Positions 7,927-14,991 of a stretch of DNA of 64,000 bases are shown piece after piece. Source of the stretch: Lysinimonas soli (GTDB taxonomy: Bacteria; Actinomycetota; Actinomycetes; Actinomycetales; Microbacteriaceae). The first letter of the stretch is position 1. Each line of letters opens with the position of its first letter. The position numbers and the translations under genes are program-made. The stretch spans positions 62,001-126,000 of the forward strand of contig NZ_JBHSMG010000004.1 in NCBI RefSeq assembly GCF_042655435.1, given 5' to 3'. Under the pieces are notes generated by a model. The model was not told the origin of the DNA, made no database searches, and saw only the letters and a program-made list of their open reading frames with translations.

Positions 7927-9112
7927 GCTGCTCGACGGTCCCGTCGTCGCGGGCGCGTCACCTCTGTGCCCGAAACACATGGAGTACGGGCCGTGCGGCG
8001 GAGTCGAGTTCGACGGCGGCTGCGAGGTGGCGGCCCACCCCTGCGTGTTCCTCGAGACGCCGACCGTCGGGTGGCACGGGCTGGTGGCCGCCAGCGAGCC
8101 GGATGACGCGATCGCCCGACCGGCGGCGGCCGATCCGCTGCCCGTGCCGGTCGCCTCGGCCGGGGCGGCGCGGATGCGCGCGCTGCTCGCGACGCGCGCC
8201 GTCGTCGTCGCCGACTTCCCGGCGGCGGCGCTCGACGCGGGGTCGATCGCGGCGTGCGCCGAGGCGATGGCTCCGGGAGTGGATGCGGTGCTCGCGGGCG
8301 ACTCGGGGGCGGCGCGGGTGCAGTTCCCGCCCGCCTACCGCGCCCATCTCATCCAGTCGGCGGGCCTCGCCGTCTGGACCGGACTCAACTGCCGCGACCG
8401 CAACCGGGTCGCGCTGGAGGGCGAACTGGCGGCGCTCGCGCACGTCGGCGTCGCCGGCATCCATTCGGTCACCGGCGACCACACTCTCACCGGGTCGCGA
8501 CCGGATGCCGCCCCCGTCTTCGATCTGGACAGCACCGAACTCGCGGCCCTCGCCGCCCGGGCGGGGCACCTGGTCTCGGTCGCGGAGGCGCCCGCGACTC
8601 CCCCGGTCGATCGGCGGGCCGCTCGGCTGCTCGAGAAGGAGCGCGCGGGGGCCGAGATCTGTTTCGTGAACCACTCCGGCGGGGTCGAGCCGGTGCGCGC
8701 CTTCGTCGCGGCGACCCGGGCGCTCGGCTCGCGCGCGGGCTTCATCCCGTGCGTTCCGGTCGTGATCGACCGCGAGAGCGCGGAGCTGCTGCTGAGCTTC
8801 ACCACGCTCGTGCTGCCGGAGGGGTACCTCGAGGGGATCCTCGCGGCGGGGGCCGGGGCTGCGGCCGGGCGCGACGACGGGAGCGGCCCGGATGAGAGCG
8901 GCCCGGGCGAGAGCGGCCCGGATGCGGGGGTGCGGGAGGCCGGGATCGCCGCGGCGGTCGAGCTGTCGCGCGGCTTCCTCGCGATCGACGGGGTCGTCGG
9001 CATCAACCTCAGCGGAGGCGGAGCCCCCGATCGGGCCCTCGAGTTCGCCCACGCCCTCGCCGAGATCGGTCGGCGGATCAGGACGAACCTCGATCACGGG
9101 AGCGGGACGTGA
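7916..9112 (+). CDS. MTHFR-like protein with N-terminal four-Cys (MTHFR_C/MetV-like) domain
   Basis: Protein of 398 residues that joins an N-terminal four-cysteine domain (Cys18, Cys27, Cys36, Cys43; CPKHMEYGPCGG), known from MTHFR C-terminal/MetV proteins, to a methylenetetrahydrofolate-reductase-like barrel (about 85-395). The folate/flavin barrel signature WTGLNCRDRNR...SVTGDH and the RLLEKERAGAE helix are present, but the catalytic EFFPP segment is ADFPAA (Asp100 for Glu) and the usual TQ pair is replaced by NHSGG. A TTG start overlapping the PdxH-like gene is used here; the first in-frame ATG (7979) would cut off Cys18. Gly/Asp-rich repeats interrupt the barrel near residue 325. It probably handles a one-carbon unit, with altered chemistry. 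Confidence 0.7.
   Translation: MPAELLDGPVVAGASPLCPKHMEYGPCGGVEFDGGCEVAAHPCVFLETPTVGWHGLVAASEPDDAIARPAAADPLPVPVASAGAARMRALLATRAVVVADFPAAALDAGSIAACAEAMAPGVDAVLAGDSGAARVQFPPAYRAHLIQSAGLAVWTGLNCRDRNRVALEGELAALAHVGVAGIHSVTGDHTLTGSRPDAAPVFDLDSTELAALAARAGHLVSVAEAPATPPVDRRAARLLEKERAGAEICFVNHSGGVEPVRAFVAATRALGSRAGFIPCVPVVIDRESAELLLSFTTLVLPEGYLEGILAAGAGAAAGRDDGSGPDESGPGESGPDAGVREAGIAAAVELSRGFLAIDGVVGINLSGGGAPDRALEFAHALAEIGRRIRTNLDHGSGT
8881..8925 (+). repeat. In-frame 15-bp tandem repeat, three copies
   Basis: Three adjacent 15-base units (GAGCGGCCCGGATGA, then variants ending GGCGA and GATGC) encode a Ser-Gly-Pro-Asp/Gly-Glu pentapeptide repeat in a surface loop of the MTHFR-like protein. The period is a multiple of three, so copy-number change would not shift the frame. 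Confidence 0.75.
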
Positions 9113-9248
9113 CGGCCCGGCCGATCCTTCCTGATCCGGCTGCGGTGTCGCGGGGTGCGGGAACGACCGGATGCCGACCGGCTGCCGGTGCACGGGGAAC
9201 GAGAGCCGCCGGATGCCGACAGGCCTCCCGCGGCACGGGAGCGGCCGC

Positions 9249-10610
9249 ATGAGCGCCGAGTTCGTGATCCGCGGGCGCGCCCTCGTCGACGGCGCGTTCC
9301 TGGACGCCGAGGTGCACGTGATCGACGGCACGATCGCGGCCATCGGCCGGCCGGTAGCCGGCGGGCCGGCATCCGATCGCGGAGCCGCCACCTCGACCCG
9401 CACCGTCGTCGAGCTCGCCGCCGACGAGGTGCTCATCCCGGGCCTCGTCGACACCCACGTGCACGTCAACGAGCCGGGCCGCACCGAGTGGGAGGGCTTC
9501 GCGAGCGCCACCCGCGCGGCGGCGGCCGGGGGCGTGACGACCCTCATCGATATGCCGCTCAACAGCATCCCGCCCACGACGACCCCCGAGAATCTCGCGG
9601 TCAAACGCGCGGCCGCGTCGGGAGCCGCGCGCGTCGATGTCGGATTCTGGGGCGGCGCCGTCCCCGAGAACCTCGGGCGGCTGCGCGAGTTGCACGACGC
9701 GGGCGTCTTCGGCTTCAAGTGCTTCCTGGCGCCCTCGGGGGTCGACGAGTTCGGGCACCTCGACGCCGCACAGCTCGACGCCGCGCTGCACGAGCTCGCC
9801 GCCTTCGACGGGCAGCTGCTGGTGCACGCCGAAGACCCGGGCGTGCTGCACGCGCACGAAAACGGCGGCGGGCCGGGCTACGCCGACTTCGTCGCCTCCC
9901 GCCCGCCCGAGGCCGAGCTGGTCGCGATCCGGCACGTGATCGACGGGGTGCGGCGCACGGGAACCCGCGCGCACATCCTGCACCTGTCGTCGGCTGCGGC
10001 CCTGCCCGAGCTGCGTGCCGCCCGCGCCGAGGGGCTGCCGATCACGGTCGAGACCTGCCCGCACTACCTCGCGTTCTCGACCGCGACGATCCCGGATGCC
10101 GCCACTCAGTACAAGTGCGCCCCGCCGATCCGCGACGAGGCCAATCGCGACGCGCTGTGGCGCGCCCTGCTCGACGGCGACATCGACCTCATCGTCACCG
10201 ACCACTCCCCCTCGACGGCCGAGCTCAAGTTCGCCGGCGACGGCGACTTCGGCCGGGCCTGGGGCGGGATCGCGGGGCTGCAGCTCGGGCTGTCGGCGGT
10301 GTGGACGGCGGCGGCCGAGCGCGGCATCCCGCTCGAACTCGTGCTCGGCTGGATGTCGGAGGGGCCCGCCCGCTTCGCCCGCCTCCCCGGACGCGGCGTC
10401 ATCGCCCCGGGCGCGCGCGCCGACCTGGCGGTGTTCGCTCCGGACGAGCGGCGCACCGTGCACGCCGCCGAGCTGCTGCACAAGAACCCGGTGAGCGCGT
10501 TCGACGGCGCCGAGCTGCGCGGAACGGTGCGGCGCACCTGGTTGGCCGGGCATCCGGTCGATCTCGCCTCGGACGCGGCACCCGCCGGAACCCTGCTCAC
10601 CCGACCCTGA
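9249..10610 (+). CDS. allB: Allantoinase
   Basis: Opens the hydantoin ring of allantoin to give allantoate. The 453-residue protein has all cyclic-amidohydrolase metal ligands: His70 and His72 (DTHVHVNEPGRTEWEGF, the allantoinase form of the motif), the carbamylated Lys157 (FGFKCFL), His193 (VHAEDPG), His245 (HILHLSS) and Asp318 (VTDHSPS). The ATG at 9249 is preferred over an in-frame ATG 26 codons earlier, because the earlier stretch is low-complexity and lies over short imperfect repeats (CCGGATGCCGAC) in the 136-bp gap. It sits directly before uricase, consistent with a urate-to-allantoate pathway. Confidence 0.93.
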   Translation: MSAEFVIRGRALVDGAFLDAEVHVIDGTIAAIGRPVAGGPASDRGAATSTRTVVELAADEVLIPGLVDTHVHVNEPGRTEWEGFASATRAAAAGGVTTLIDMPLNSIPPTTTPENLAVKRAAASGAARVDVGFWGGAVPENLGRLRELHDAGVFGFKCFLAPSGVDEFGHLDAAQLDAALHELAAFDGQLLVHAEDPGVLHAHENGGGPGYADFVASRPPEAELVAIRHVIDGVRRTGTRAHILHLSSAAALPELRAARAEGLPITVETCPHYLAFSTATIPDAATQYKCAPPIRDEANRDALWRALLDGDIDLIVTDHSPSTAELKFAGDGDFGRAWGGIAGLQLGLSAVWTAAAERGIPLELVLGWMSEGPARFARLPGRGVIAPGARADLAVFAPDERRTVHAAELLHKNPVSAFDGAELRGTVRRTWLAGHPVDLASDAAPAGTLLTRP

Positions 10611-10621
10611 AAGGCCCAGCC

Positions 10622-11536
10622 ATGGCATATCTGCTCAGCGACCACCAGTACGGCAAAGCCGAATCGCGCATGGTGCGGATCTACCGCGACACGGCGCGGC
10701 ACGAGATCCGCGACCTCAACGTGACGACGGCCCTGCGCGGCGACTTCGCCGAGGCGTACCTGAGCGGCAGCCAGGCTGCCGTGCTGCCGACGGACACGCA
10801 GAAGAACACGGCGTTCTCGTACACGAAGGAGAAGGGCGTCGCGACGATCGAGCAGTACGGGCTCGAACTCGCCCGGCACTTCGTGAGCGAGATCGAGCCG
10901 GTGTCGGGAGCGCGGATCGAGATCGAGGAGTTCCTGTGGGAGCGCGCCGTGATCGACGGAGTGGAGCACGATCACACCTGGCTTCGCAAAGGCCAGGAGG
11001 TGCGCACGGCCGCGATCACGGTGGATGCCACGGGCGAGTACGTGATCGCGGGCCTGAAGGACCTGATCATCCTGAAGTCGACCGGCTCGGAGTTCGCGGG
11101 ATTCCTCGTCGACGGGTACACGACCCTGCCCGAGACGCACGACCGCGTGATGGCCACCGCGCTCGACGTGAAGTGGCGGTACGCGGCGGCGGACGGGGGC
11201 GACGTGGTCGGGGGCGTCGACTGGGACGGCATCTACGCCTCGGCGAAGGCGATCATGGTCAAGGAGTTCGCGACGCTGCAGTCGCTCGCCCTGCAGCAGA
11301 CGCTCTGGCACATGGGCACCGCGGTGCTGGATGCCCACCCCGAGATCGTCGAGATCAAACTGAAGGCGCCGAACAAGCACCATTTCGACTACGACATCGC
11401 GCGGTTCGGGGTGGAGCAGAAGGGCGAGGTGTTCCACGCCGACGACCGCCCGTACGGGTTGATCGAGGCGACGATCGCGCGGGAGGACGCCCCGGCCGCC
11501 CACGACGCGTGGAAGTTCTCGGCCGGGCTGGCGTGA
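10622..11536 (+). CDS. uox: Urate oxidase (uricase)
   Basis: Cofactor-free oxidase that converts urate and O2 to 5-hydroxyisourate and H2O2. The 304-residue length is typical of the bacterial enzyme. The active-site Lys12 (YGKAESRM), Thr57-Asp58 (LPTDTQKNT) and the C-terminal His of NKHHFDYDIARFG are all present, as is the LKSTGSEFAGF signature. The ATG follows GAAAGG by seven bases and comes 12 bp after allantoinase. The next two pathway enzymes (HIU hydrolase, OHCU decarboxylase) are encoded convergently just downstream. No terminator with a T-run is visible, but GC-rich inverted repeats follow the stop. Confidence 0.95.
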   Translation: MAYLLSDHQYGKAESRMVRIYRDTARHEIRDLNVTTALRGDFAEAYLSGSQAAVLPTDTQKNTAFSYTKEKGVATIEQYGLELARHFVSEIEPVSGARIEIEEFLWERAVIDGVEHDHTWLRKGQEVRTAAITVDATGEYVIAGLKDLIILKSTGSEFAGFLVDGYTTLPETHDRVMATALDVKWRYAAADGGDVVGGVDWDGIYASAKAIMVKEFATLQSLALQQTLWHMGTAVLDAHPEIVEIKLKAPNKHHFDYDIARFGVEQKGEVFHADDRPYGLIEATIAREDAPAAHDAWKFSAGLA

Positions 11537-11788
11537 GCCGGGGGCCGGTGTGAGCCGGGGCTGGCGCGAGCCCGGCCCCGGGCCGAGCAGGGATCTCGGG
11601 CGGGCTTGTGCGGCGTCGACCGGGCTCACCCGGTCCCAACCCGGTGTGCCGATCAGGATGCCGACCGCGACACGCCGCTGCCGCATCCTGATCCGCGGAC
11701 GACACGCGCGCGGCATCCTGATCCGCGCAGGACGGGGAGCGCGCGGGCGCGCGCGGCACACCCCGGCACGCGCGGCGACCGCCGGCGG
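11537..11788. repeat. Intergenic region with GATCAGGATGC/GCATCCTGATC repeat cluster A
   Basis: The 252-bp gap between convergent uricase and HIU hydrolase has no plausible gene. It contains GATCAGGATGC at 11651-11661 and its exact reverse complement at 11683-11693 and 11713-11723; the first pair can form an 11-bp stem with a 21-base loop. A GCCGGG/CCCGGC hairpin near 11554-11575 may help end the uricase transcript. Related clusters lie at 19899-19971 and 58867-59126. Confidence 0.75.
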
Positions 11789-12115
11789 TCAGCTGCCGCG
11801 GTAGGTGGAATAGCCGAACGGGTTGAGCAGCAGCGGCACGTGGAAGTGCTCGTCGGGGTCGATGATCTCGAAGTCGATCGTGACGCGCGGGTAGAAGCCC
11901 TCGCGGTCGATGAGCTCGAAGTAGCGACCCGTGTCGAAGACCAGGGTGTAGATGCCCGCGGGCAGCTCGTCGGGCCCGAGCTCCGAGACGCGGCCGTCGG
12001 CGTTGGTGCGTCCCTCGCCGAGCAGGCTGCCGTCGGCGGCGCGCAAGGTCACCGGGATGCCGGCGGCCGGCAGCCCGTGCGCCGTGTCGAGCACGTGGGT
12101 CGAGATCTTGCTCAT
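11789..12115 (-). CDS. uraH: 5-hydroxyisourate hydrolase (transthyretin-like)
   Basis: Second step of urate breakdown: hydrolyses 5-hydroxyisourate to OHCU. The 108-residue protein starts with the family motif STHVLDTAHGLPAAG (catalytic His7), has the conserved Arg in GRTNADGR and His in HFHVPLLL, and ends with the diagnostic YRGS tetrapeptide. Its start overlaps the OHCU decarboxylase stop (ATGA), so the two enzymes are co-translated in pathway order reversed. Length matches the bacterial family with no signal peptide. Confidence 0.95.
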   Translation of the reverse strand: MSKISTHVLDTAHGLPAAGIPVTLRAADGSLLGEGRTNADGRVSELGPDELPAGIYTLVFDTGRYFELIDREGFYPRVTIDFEIIDPDEHFHVPLLLNPFGYSTYRGS

Positions 12116-12633
12116 GCGGCGCTCCCGGTCTCGTTCGCCGCGACCCCGAGGGCCGTGGCCAGTCGCAGGATGGCGATCTCGCGCAGCTGCTCGGCGACGA
12201 TCGCGAGCTCCGTGGCGTCGTCGAGCGCGAGCCGGCGGGTGAGCTCGGCGAGGATCTCTCCGCGCGTCCGCCCGGCGGCACGGATCAGGAACACCCGGTC
12301 GAACCGGGCCTCGTAGGCCGCGTTGCCCGCCGCGATCGCCGACGCGAGCTCGGCGTCATCCGACCCGGCCGCGGTGTCGAGGGAGGCCTGCTCGCGGCGG
12401 CTGTGCTCGGCAGCCGCGCCCGAACCGGTCGGCTTCTCGCCGATGCGCGGATGATGCGCCAGCGCCTCGTCGATCTCGGCGGCACTCAGGGGGGTCGCGG
12501 CGGTGCGGGCGGCATCCAGCAGCTCGTCGAGGGTCTCGAACGGGGCCAGCCCGGCCACCTCGAACACCCAGCGCCGCACCCCGAGGGCGGCCTCGAGCGC
12601 GGCACGCAAATCGCTGTCGGTGACCTGCATCAT
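12112..12633 (-). CDS. uraD: OHCU decarboxylase
   Basis: Third step: decarboxylates 2-oxo-4-hydroxy-4-carboxy-5-ureidoimidazoline stereospecifically to S-allantoin. The 173-residue protein has the catalytic His61 in HPRIGEKP and the conserved Glu in the following HSRREQAS helix. I take the ATG at 12633 because TACAGT lies seven bases before it, as in leaderless mRNAs; an ATG at 12651 would overlap the divergent mocA start. The gene is divergent from mocA with essentially no intergenic space. Confidence 0.93.
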   Translation of the reverse strand: MMQVTDSDLRAALEAALGVRRWVFEVAGLAPFETLDELLDAARTAATPLSAAEIDEALAHHPRIGEKPTGSGAAAEHSRREQASLDTAAGSDDAELASAIAAGNAAYEARFDRVFLIRAAGRTRGEILAELTRRLALDDATELAIVAEQLREIAILRLATALGVAANETGSAA

Positions 12634-12640
12634 GTGCTCA

Positions 12641-12646
12641 ACTGTA
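12641..12646 (-). promoter_or_regulatory. -10 box for leaderless uraD-uraH transcript
   Basis: TACAGT on the minus strand ends seven bases before the ATG at 12633, so the start codon would be close to the 5' end of the RNA. No GAAAC element lies ten bases before this box, unlike the pucG promoter. Confidence 0.45.
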
Positions 12647-12649
12647 GCC

Positions 12650-13246
12650 ATGACCGACGGCGCGCCCGGCCCGCTGCCCGGCCTGGTGCCGGGCCTCGTG
12701 GGCGTCGTGCTCGCCGCCGGCGCGGGCGTGCGCGCGGGCGGTCCGAAGGGCCTGCGCCGCCTGCCCGACGGGACCCCTTGGGTCGCCCACGCCGTCTCGG
12801 TGCTGCAGAGCGCGGGCTGCTCGACGGTGCTCGTCGTGGTCGGGTCTGCCGCGGCGGATGTCGCGGCTCTCGCCCCCGCGTCAGCCACCGTCGTGCACGC
12901 CCCCGACGCGTCGCACGGGCTGTCCGAGTCCCTGCGCACCGCCCTCGGAGCGGCGGCTCGACTTCCGGCTCCCGAGGCCGTGCTGCTCACCCTCGTCGAC
13001 CTCCCCGGCATGCCGGGCGCCGTCGCCGCGCGCGTCGTGGCCGCTGCCCCGGTCGACGCCGCGACCCTGCGCCGCGCGGTCGTGAACGGGCGGCCGACGC
13101 ATCCCGTGCTCATCGGGCGTGCGCATTGGGATGCCGTCGCGGCGTCGGCCGACGGCGATCGCGGGGCGGGACCGTATCTGCGCGAGCACGGCGCTGCCGA
13201 GGTCGAGTGCGCGGAGCTGTGGGACGGGGCGGACGTCGACAGCTGA
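12650..13246 (+). CDS. mocA: MobA-like NTP transferase (molybdenum cofactor cytidylyltransferase, MocA type)
   Basis: Likely adds CMP to molybdopterin to make MCD, the cofactor form used by xanthine-dehydrogenase-family enzymes. The 198-residue protein has the nucleotide-binding loop LAAGAGVRAGGPKGL (about 20-34, a variant of LAAGxSxRMGxPK), a central LTLVDLPGMPG metal-binding motif and the NGRPTHPVLIGRAHW segment typical of the family. No ribosome site is visible, so it may be leaderless. Its position among urate genes argues for service to a xanthine dehydrogenase, but no such enzyme is in the window. Other MobA-like nucleotidyltransferases cannot be excluded. Confidence 0.8.
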   Translation: MTDGAPGPLPGLVPGLVGVVLAAGAGVRAGGPKGLRRLPDGTPWVAHAVSVLQSAGCSTVLVVVGSAAADVAALAPASATVVHAPDASHGLSESLRTALGAAARLPAPEAVLLTLVDLPGMPGAVAARVVAAAPVDAATLRRAVVNGRPTHPVLIGRAHWDAVAASADGDRGAGPYLREHGAAEVECAELWDGADVDS

Positions 13247-13276
13247 CGCCACCTGTCCCATCACCCGCGCACCGGG

Positions 13277-13732
13277 CTACCGCGGCTCCACCGCCCCGAC
13301 CGCCTGCACCGCCGCCCGCCACGCGAGCGACGCGCAGCCGGCCCGGAGCGGGTACCGCCCGATCCCGGCGAACACCTCGGCGTCGCCGAACTCGGCATCG
13401 GGCACCCCGTCCGCCAGCACCGCCTCGAGGTACCGGGCGGCGATCGCCAGGAACGACGACCGTGACAATCCCGGCGCCAGCGCCGCCAGCGCCCCCGCCG
13501 CCGCGGTCGAGACCACGCAGCCGTGACCCTCCCAGTGCACGGCGGCGATCGCGTCATCCGTCATCACGACGCGCACGGTGAACTCGTCCCCGCACGTCGG
13601 CGAGCGCCGATGCGCCGACGGCGCCTCCGCATCCACGCCCTCGAATCCGAAGCCGTGACGTGCCTTCGCCAGCTGCTCGATCAGCGCAGCGCGCTCGCTC
13701 TCATCCAGGCCGAGGCCACCGGGAGGAGTCAC
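13277..13732 (-). CDS. sufU: SufU-like iron-sulfur cluster assembly protein
   Basis: Small NifU-N/SufU-family protein of 151 residues. It keeps the three conserved cysteines and the Asp that bind zinc or a nascent cluster: Cys47 and Asp49 (TCGDEF), Cys72 (GHGCVVS) and Cys133 (AGCASLAW). SufU activates SufS or serves as scaffold in Fe-S assembly. The GTG start shares a base with the stop of allC, so it is the last gene of a pucG-allC-sufU run rather than part of a suf operon. A dedicated role in loading the [2Fe-2S] clusters of a purine hydroxylase is possible but inferred. Confidence 0.85.
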   Translation of the reverse strand: MTPPGGLGLDESERAALIEQLAKARHGFGFEGVDAEAPSAHRRSPTCGDEFTVRVVMTDDAIAAVHWEGHGCVVSTAAAGALAALAPGLSRSSFLAIAARYLEAVLADGVPDAEFGDAEVFAGIGRYPLRAGCASLAWRAAVQAVGAVEPR

Positions 13733-14991
13733 TAGCGCGGCTCGTACTCCGCCGCCAGCTGGCGCACCGCGACCTCGAGGGCGTCGATCGAGGCGGCCAC
13801 GTCGTCCGCGCGCACGGACTCGTCGGCGTGGTGGCTGATGCCGCCGCGGCAGCGCACGAAGAGCATGCCGACCGGGGCGATCGCGGCGACCGCCATCGCA
13901 TCGTGGCCCGCGACGCTGAACAGCTCCATGACATCGGATGCCGCACCGTCGCCGGTCGACTGGATCCCCGCCGCGAACGCCGCTCTCAGATCGGGCGCGC
14001 ACACCACCTCGGGAGCCTCGTGCGTCGTGCCGATCGCGACATCCAGCCCGCGTCCGCCGGCGATCGACTGCAGCTCGTCGCGGATCACGTCCCACGTCGC
14101 GTCGCGCCCCTCGGCGGTCTCGTCGCGCAGGTCGAGGCTGAAGGTCGCGACGCCCGGGATCACGTTGACGGCATCCGGCTCGACCTGGATGCGCCCCACC
14201 GTCGCGTAGCTGCCGCGCGCCCGCGCGATGCGCTCGATCGCCAGATTCGCCTCGCTCGCGCCGAGCAGCGCATCGTGCCGCAGCTCCCACGGGGTCGCGC
14301 AGTGCCGGGACTCCCCCGTGAAGGTGATCATCCGCCGCTCGGCCGCCGCGATCGTCGTCACGACGCCGAGCGCGCGGTCGGCCTGCTCCAGCCGCGGGCC
14401 CTGCTCGATGTGCACCTCGAGGTACGCCAGCAGCTGCTCGGGGGTGCGGGCCGCCGAGCCGATCCGTTGCGGGTCGAGGCCGAACTCGCGGGCGGCGTCT
14501 CCGAGCCGGATGCCGTCGGCATCCCGCAACCCGGCCCACTCCGGCTGCCAGCTCCCCGCGAACGCCCGGGAGCCGAGCAGGGTCGTGCCGAATCGCGTGC
14601 CCTCCTCGTCGCCGAACGCCACGACCTCGAGCGCGAACGGCAGCTCGGCGTCGCGCAGCCGGGACGCGACCTCGATCGCCACGAGCACCCCGAGGATGCC
14701 GTCGTGGCGCCCCGCGCCCGGCACCGTGTCGAGGTGCGAGCCCAGCACCACCGCGGGCAGCCCGTCCTCGGCCCCCGCCAGGCGGCCGCACTGGTTGCCC
14801 GCCGCGTCCTCCCAGCTCACCAGGCCCGCCTCGCGCATCCAGCCCGCGGCGAGGTGGTTGACCGCGCGATGCTGAGGAGTCAGGTAGACGCGCTCGATGC
14901 CGTCGGGGCGCGAGCTGTGCGTGGCGAGCTCGTCGGCGCGCGCCAGCACCCGTGCGGCGGCCGCCGGCGCGCCCTGGGACAGGCTGCTCAC
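13732..14991 (-). CDS. allC: Allantoate amidohydrolase (M20 family)
   Basis: Hydrolyses allantoate to S-ureidoglycine, CO2 and ammonia (419 residues). Two-metal ligands of the M20/AllC family are seen: His86 and Asp88 (GSHLDTVP), Asp97 (GRHDGILG), Glu129/Glu130 (FGDEEGTRF), the HIEQGP motif and the C-terminal His-His of GGISHHADE. The GTG start overlaps the pucG stop (GTGA). It feeds ureidoglycine to PucG, encoded just upstream. Related carbamoylases share the fold, but the context makes allantoate the best assignment. Confidence 0.9.
   Translation of the reverse strand: MSSLSQGAPAAAARVLARADELATHSSRPDGIERVYLTPQHRAVNHLAAGWMREAGLVSWEDAAGNQCGRLAGAEDGLPAVVLGSHLDTVPGAGRHDGILGVLVAIEVASRLRDAELPFALEVVAFGDEEGTRFGTTLLGSRAFAGSWQPEWAGLRDADGIRLGDAAREFGLDPQRIGSAARTPEQLLAYLEVHIEQGPRLEQADRALGVVTTIAAAERRMITFTGESRHCATPWELRHDALLGASEANLAIERIARARGSYATVGRIQVEPDAVNVIPGVATFSLDLRDETAEGRDATWDVIRDELQSIAGGRGLDVAIGTTHEAPEVVCAPDLRAAFAAGIQSTGDGAASDVMELFSVAGHDAMAVAAIAPVGMLFVRCRGGISHHADESVRADDVAASIDALEVAVRQLAAEYEPR

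Noticed and set aside
9171..9248. Upstream ATG (9171) as allantoinase start
   Set aside because: The extra 26 residues are Arg/Gly-rich and lie over imperfect DNA repeats; family similarity begins at the ATG at 9249.
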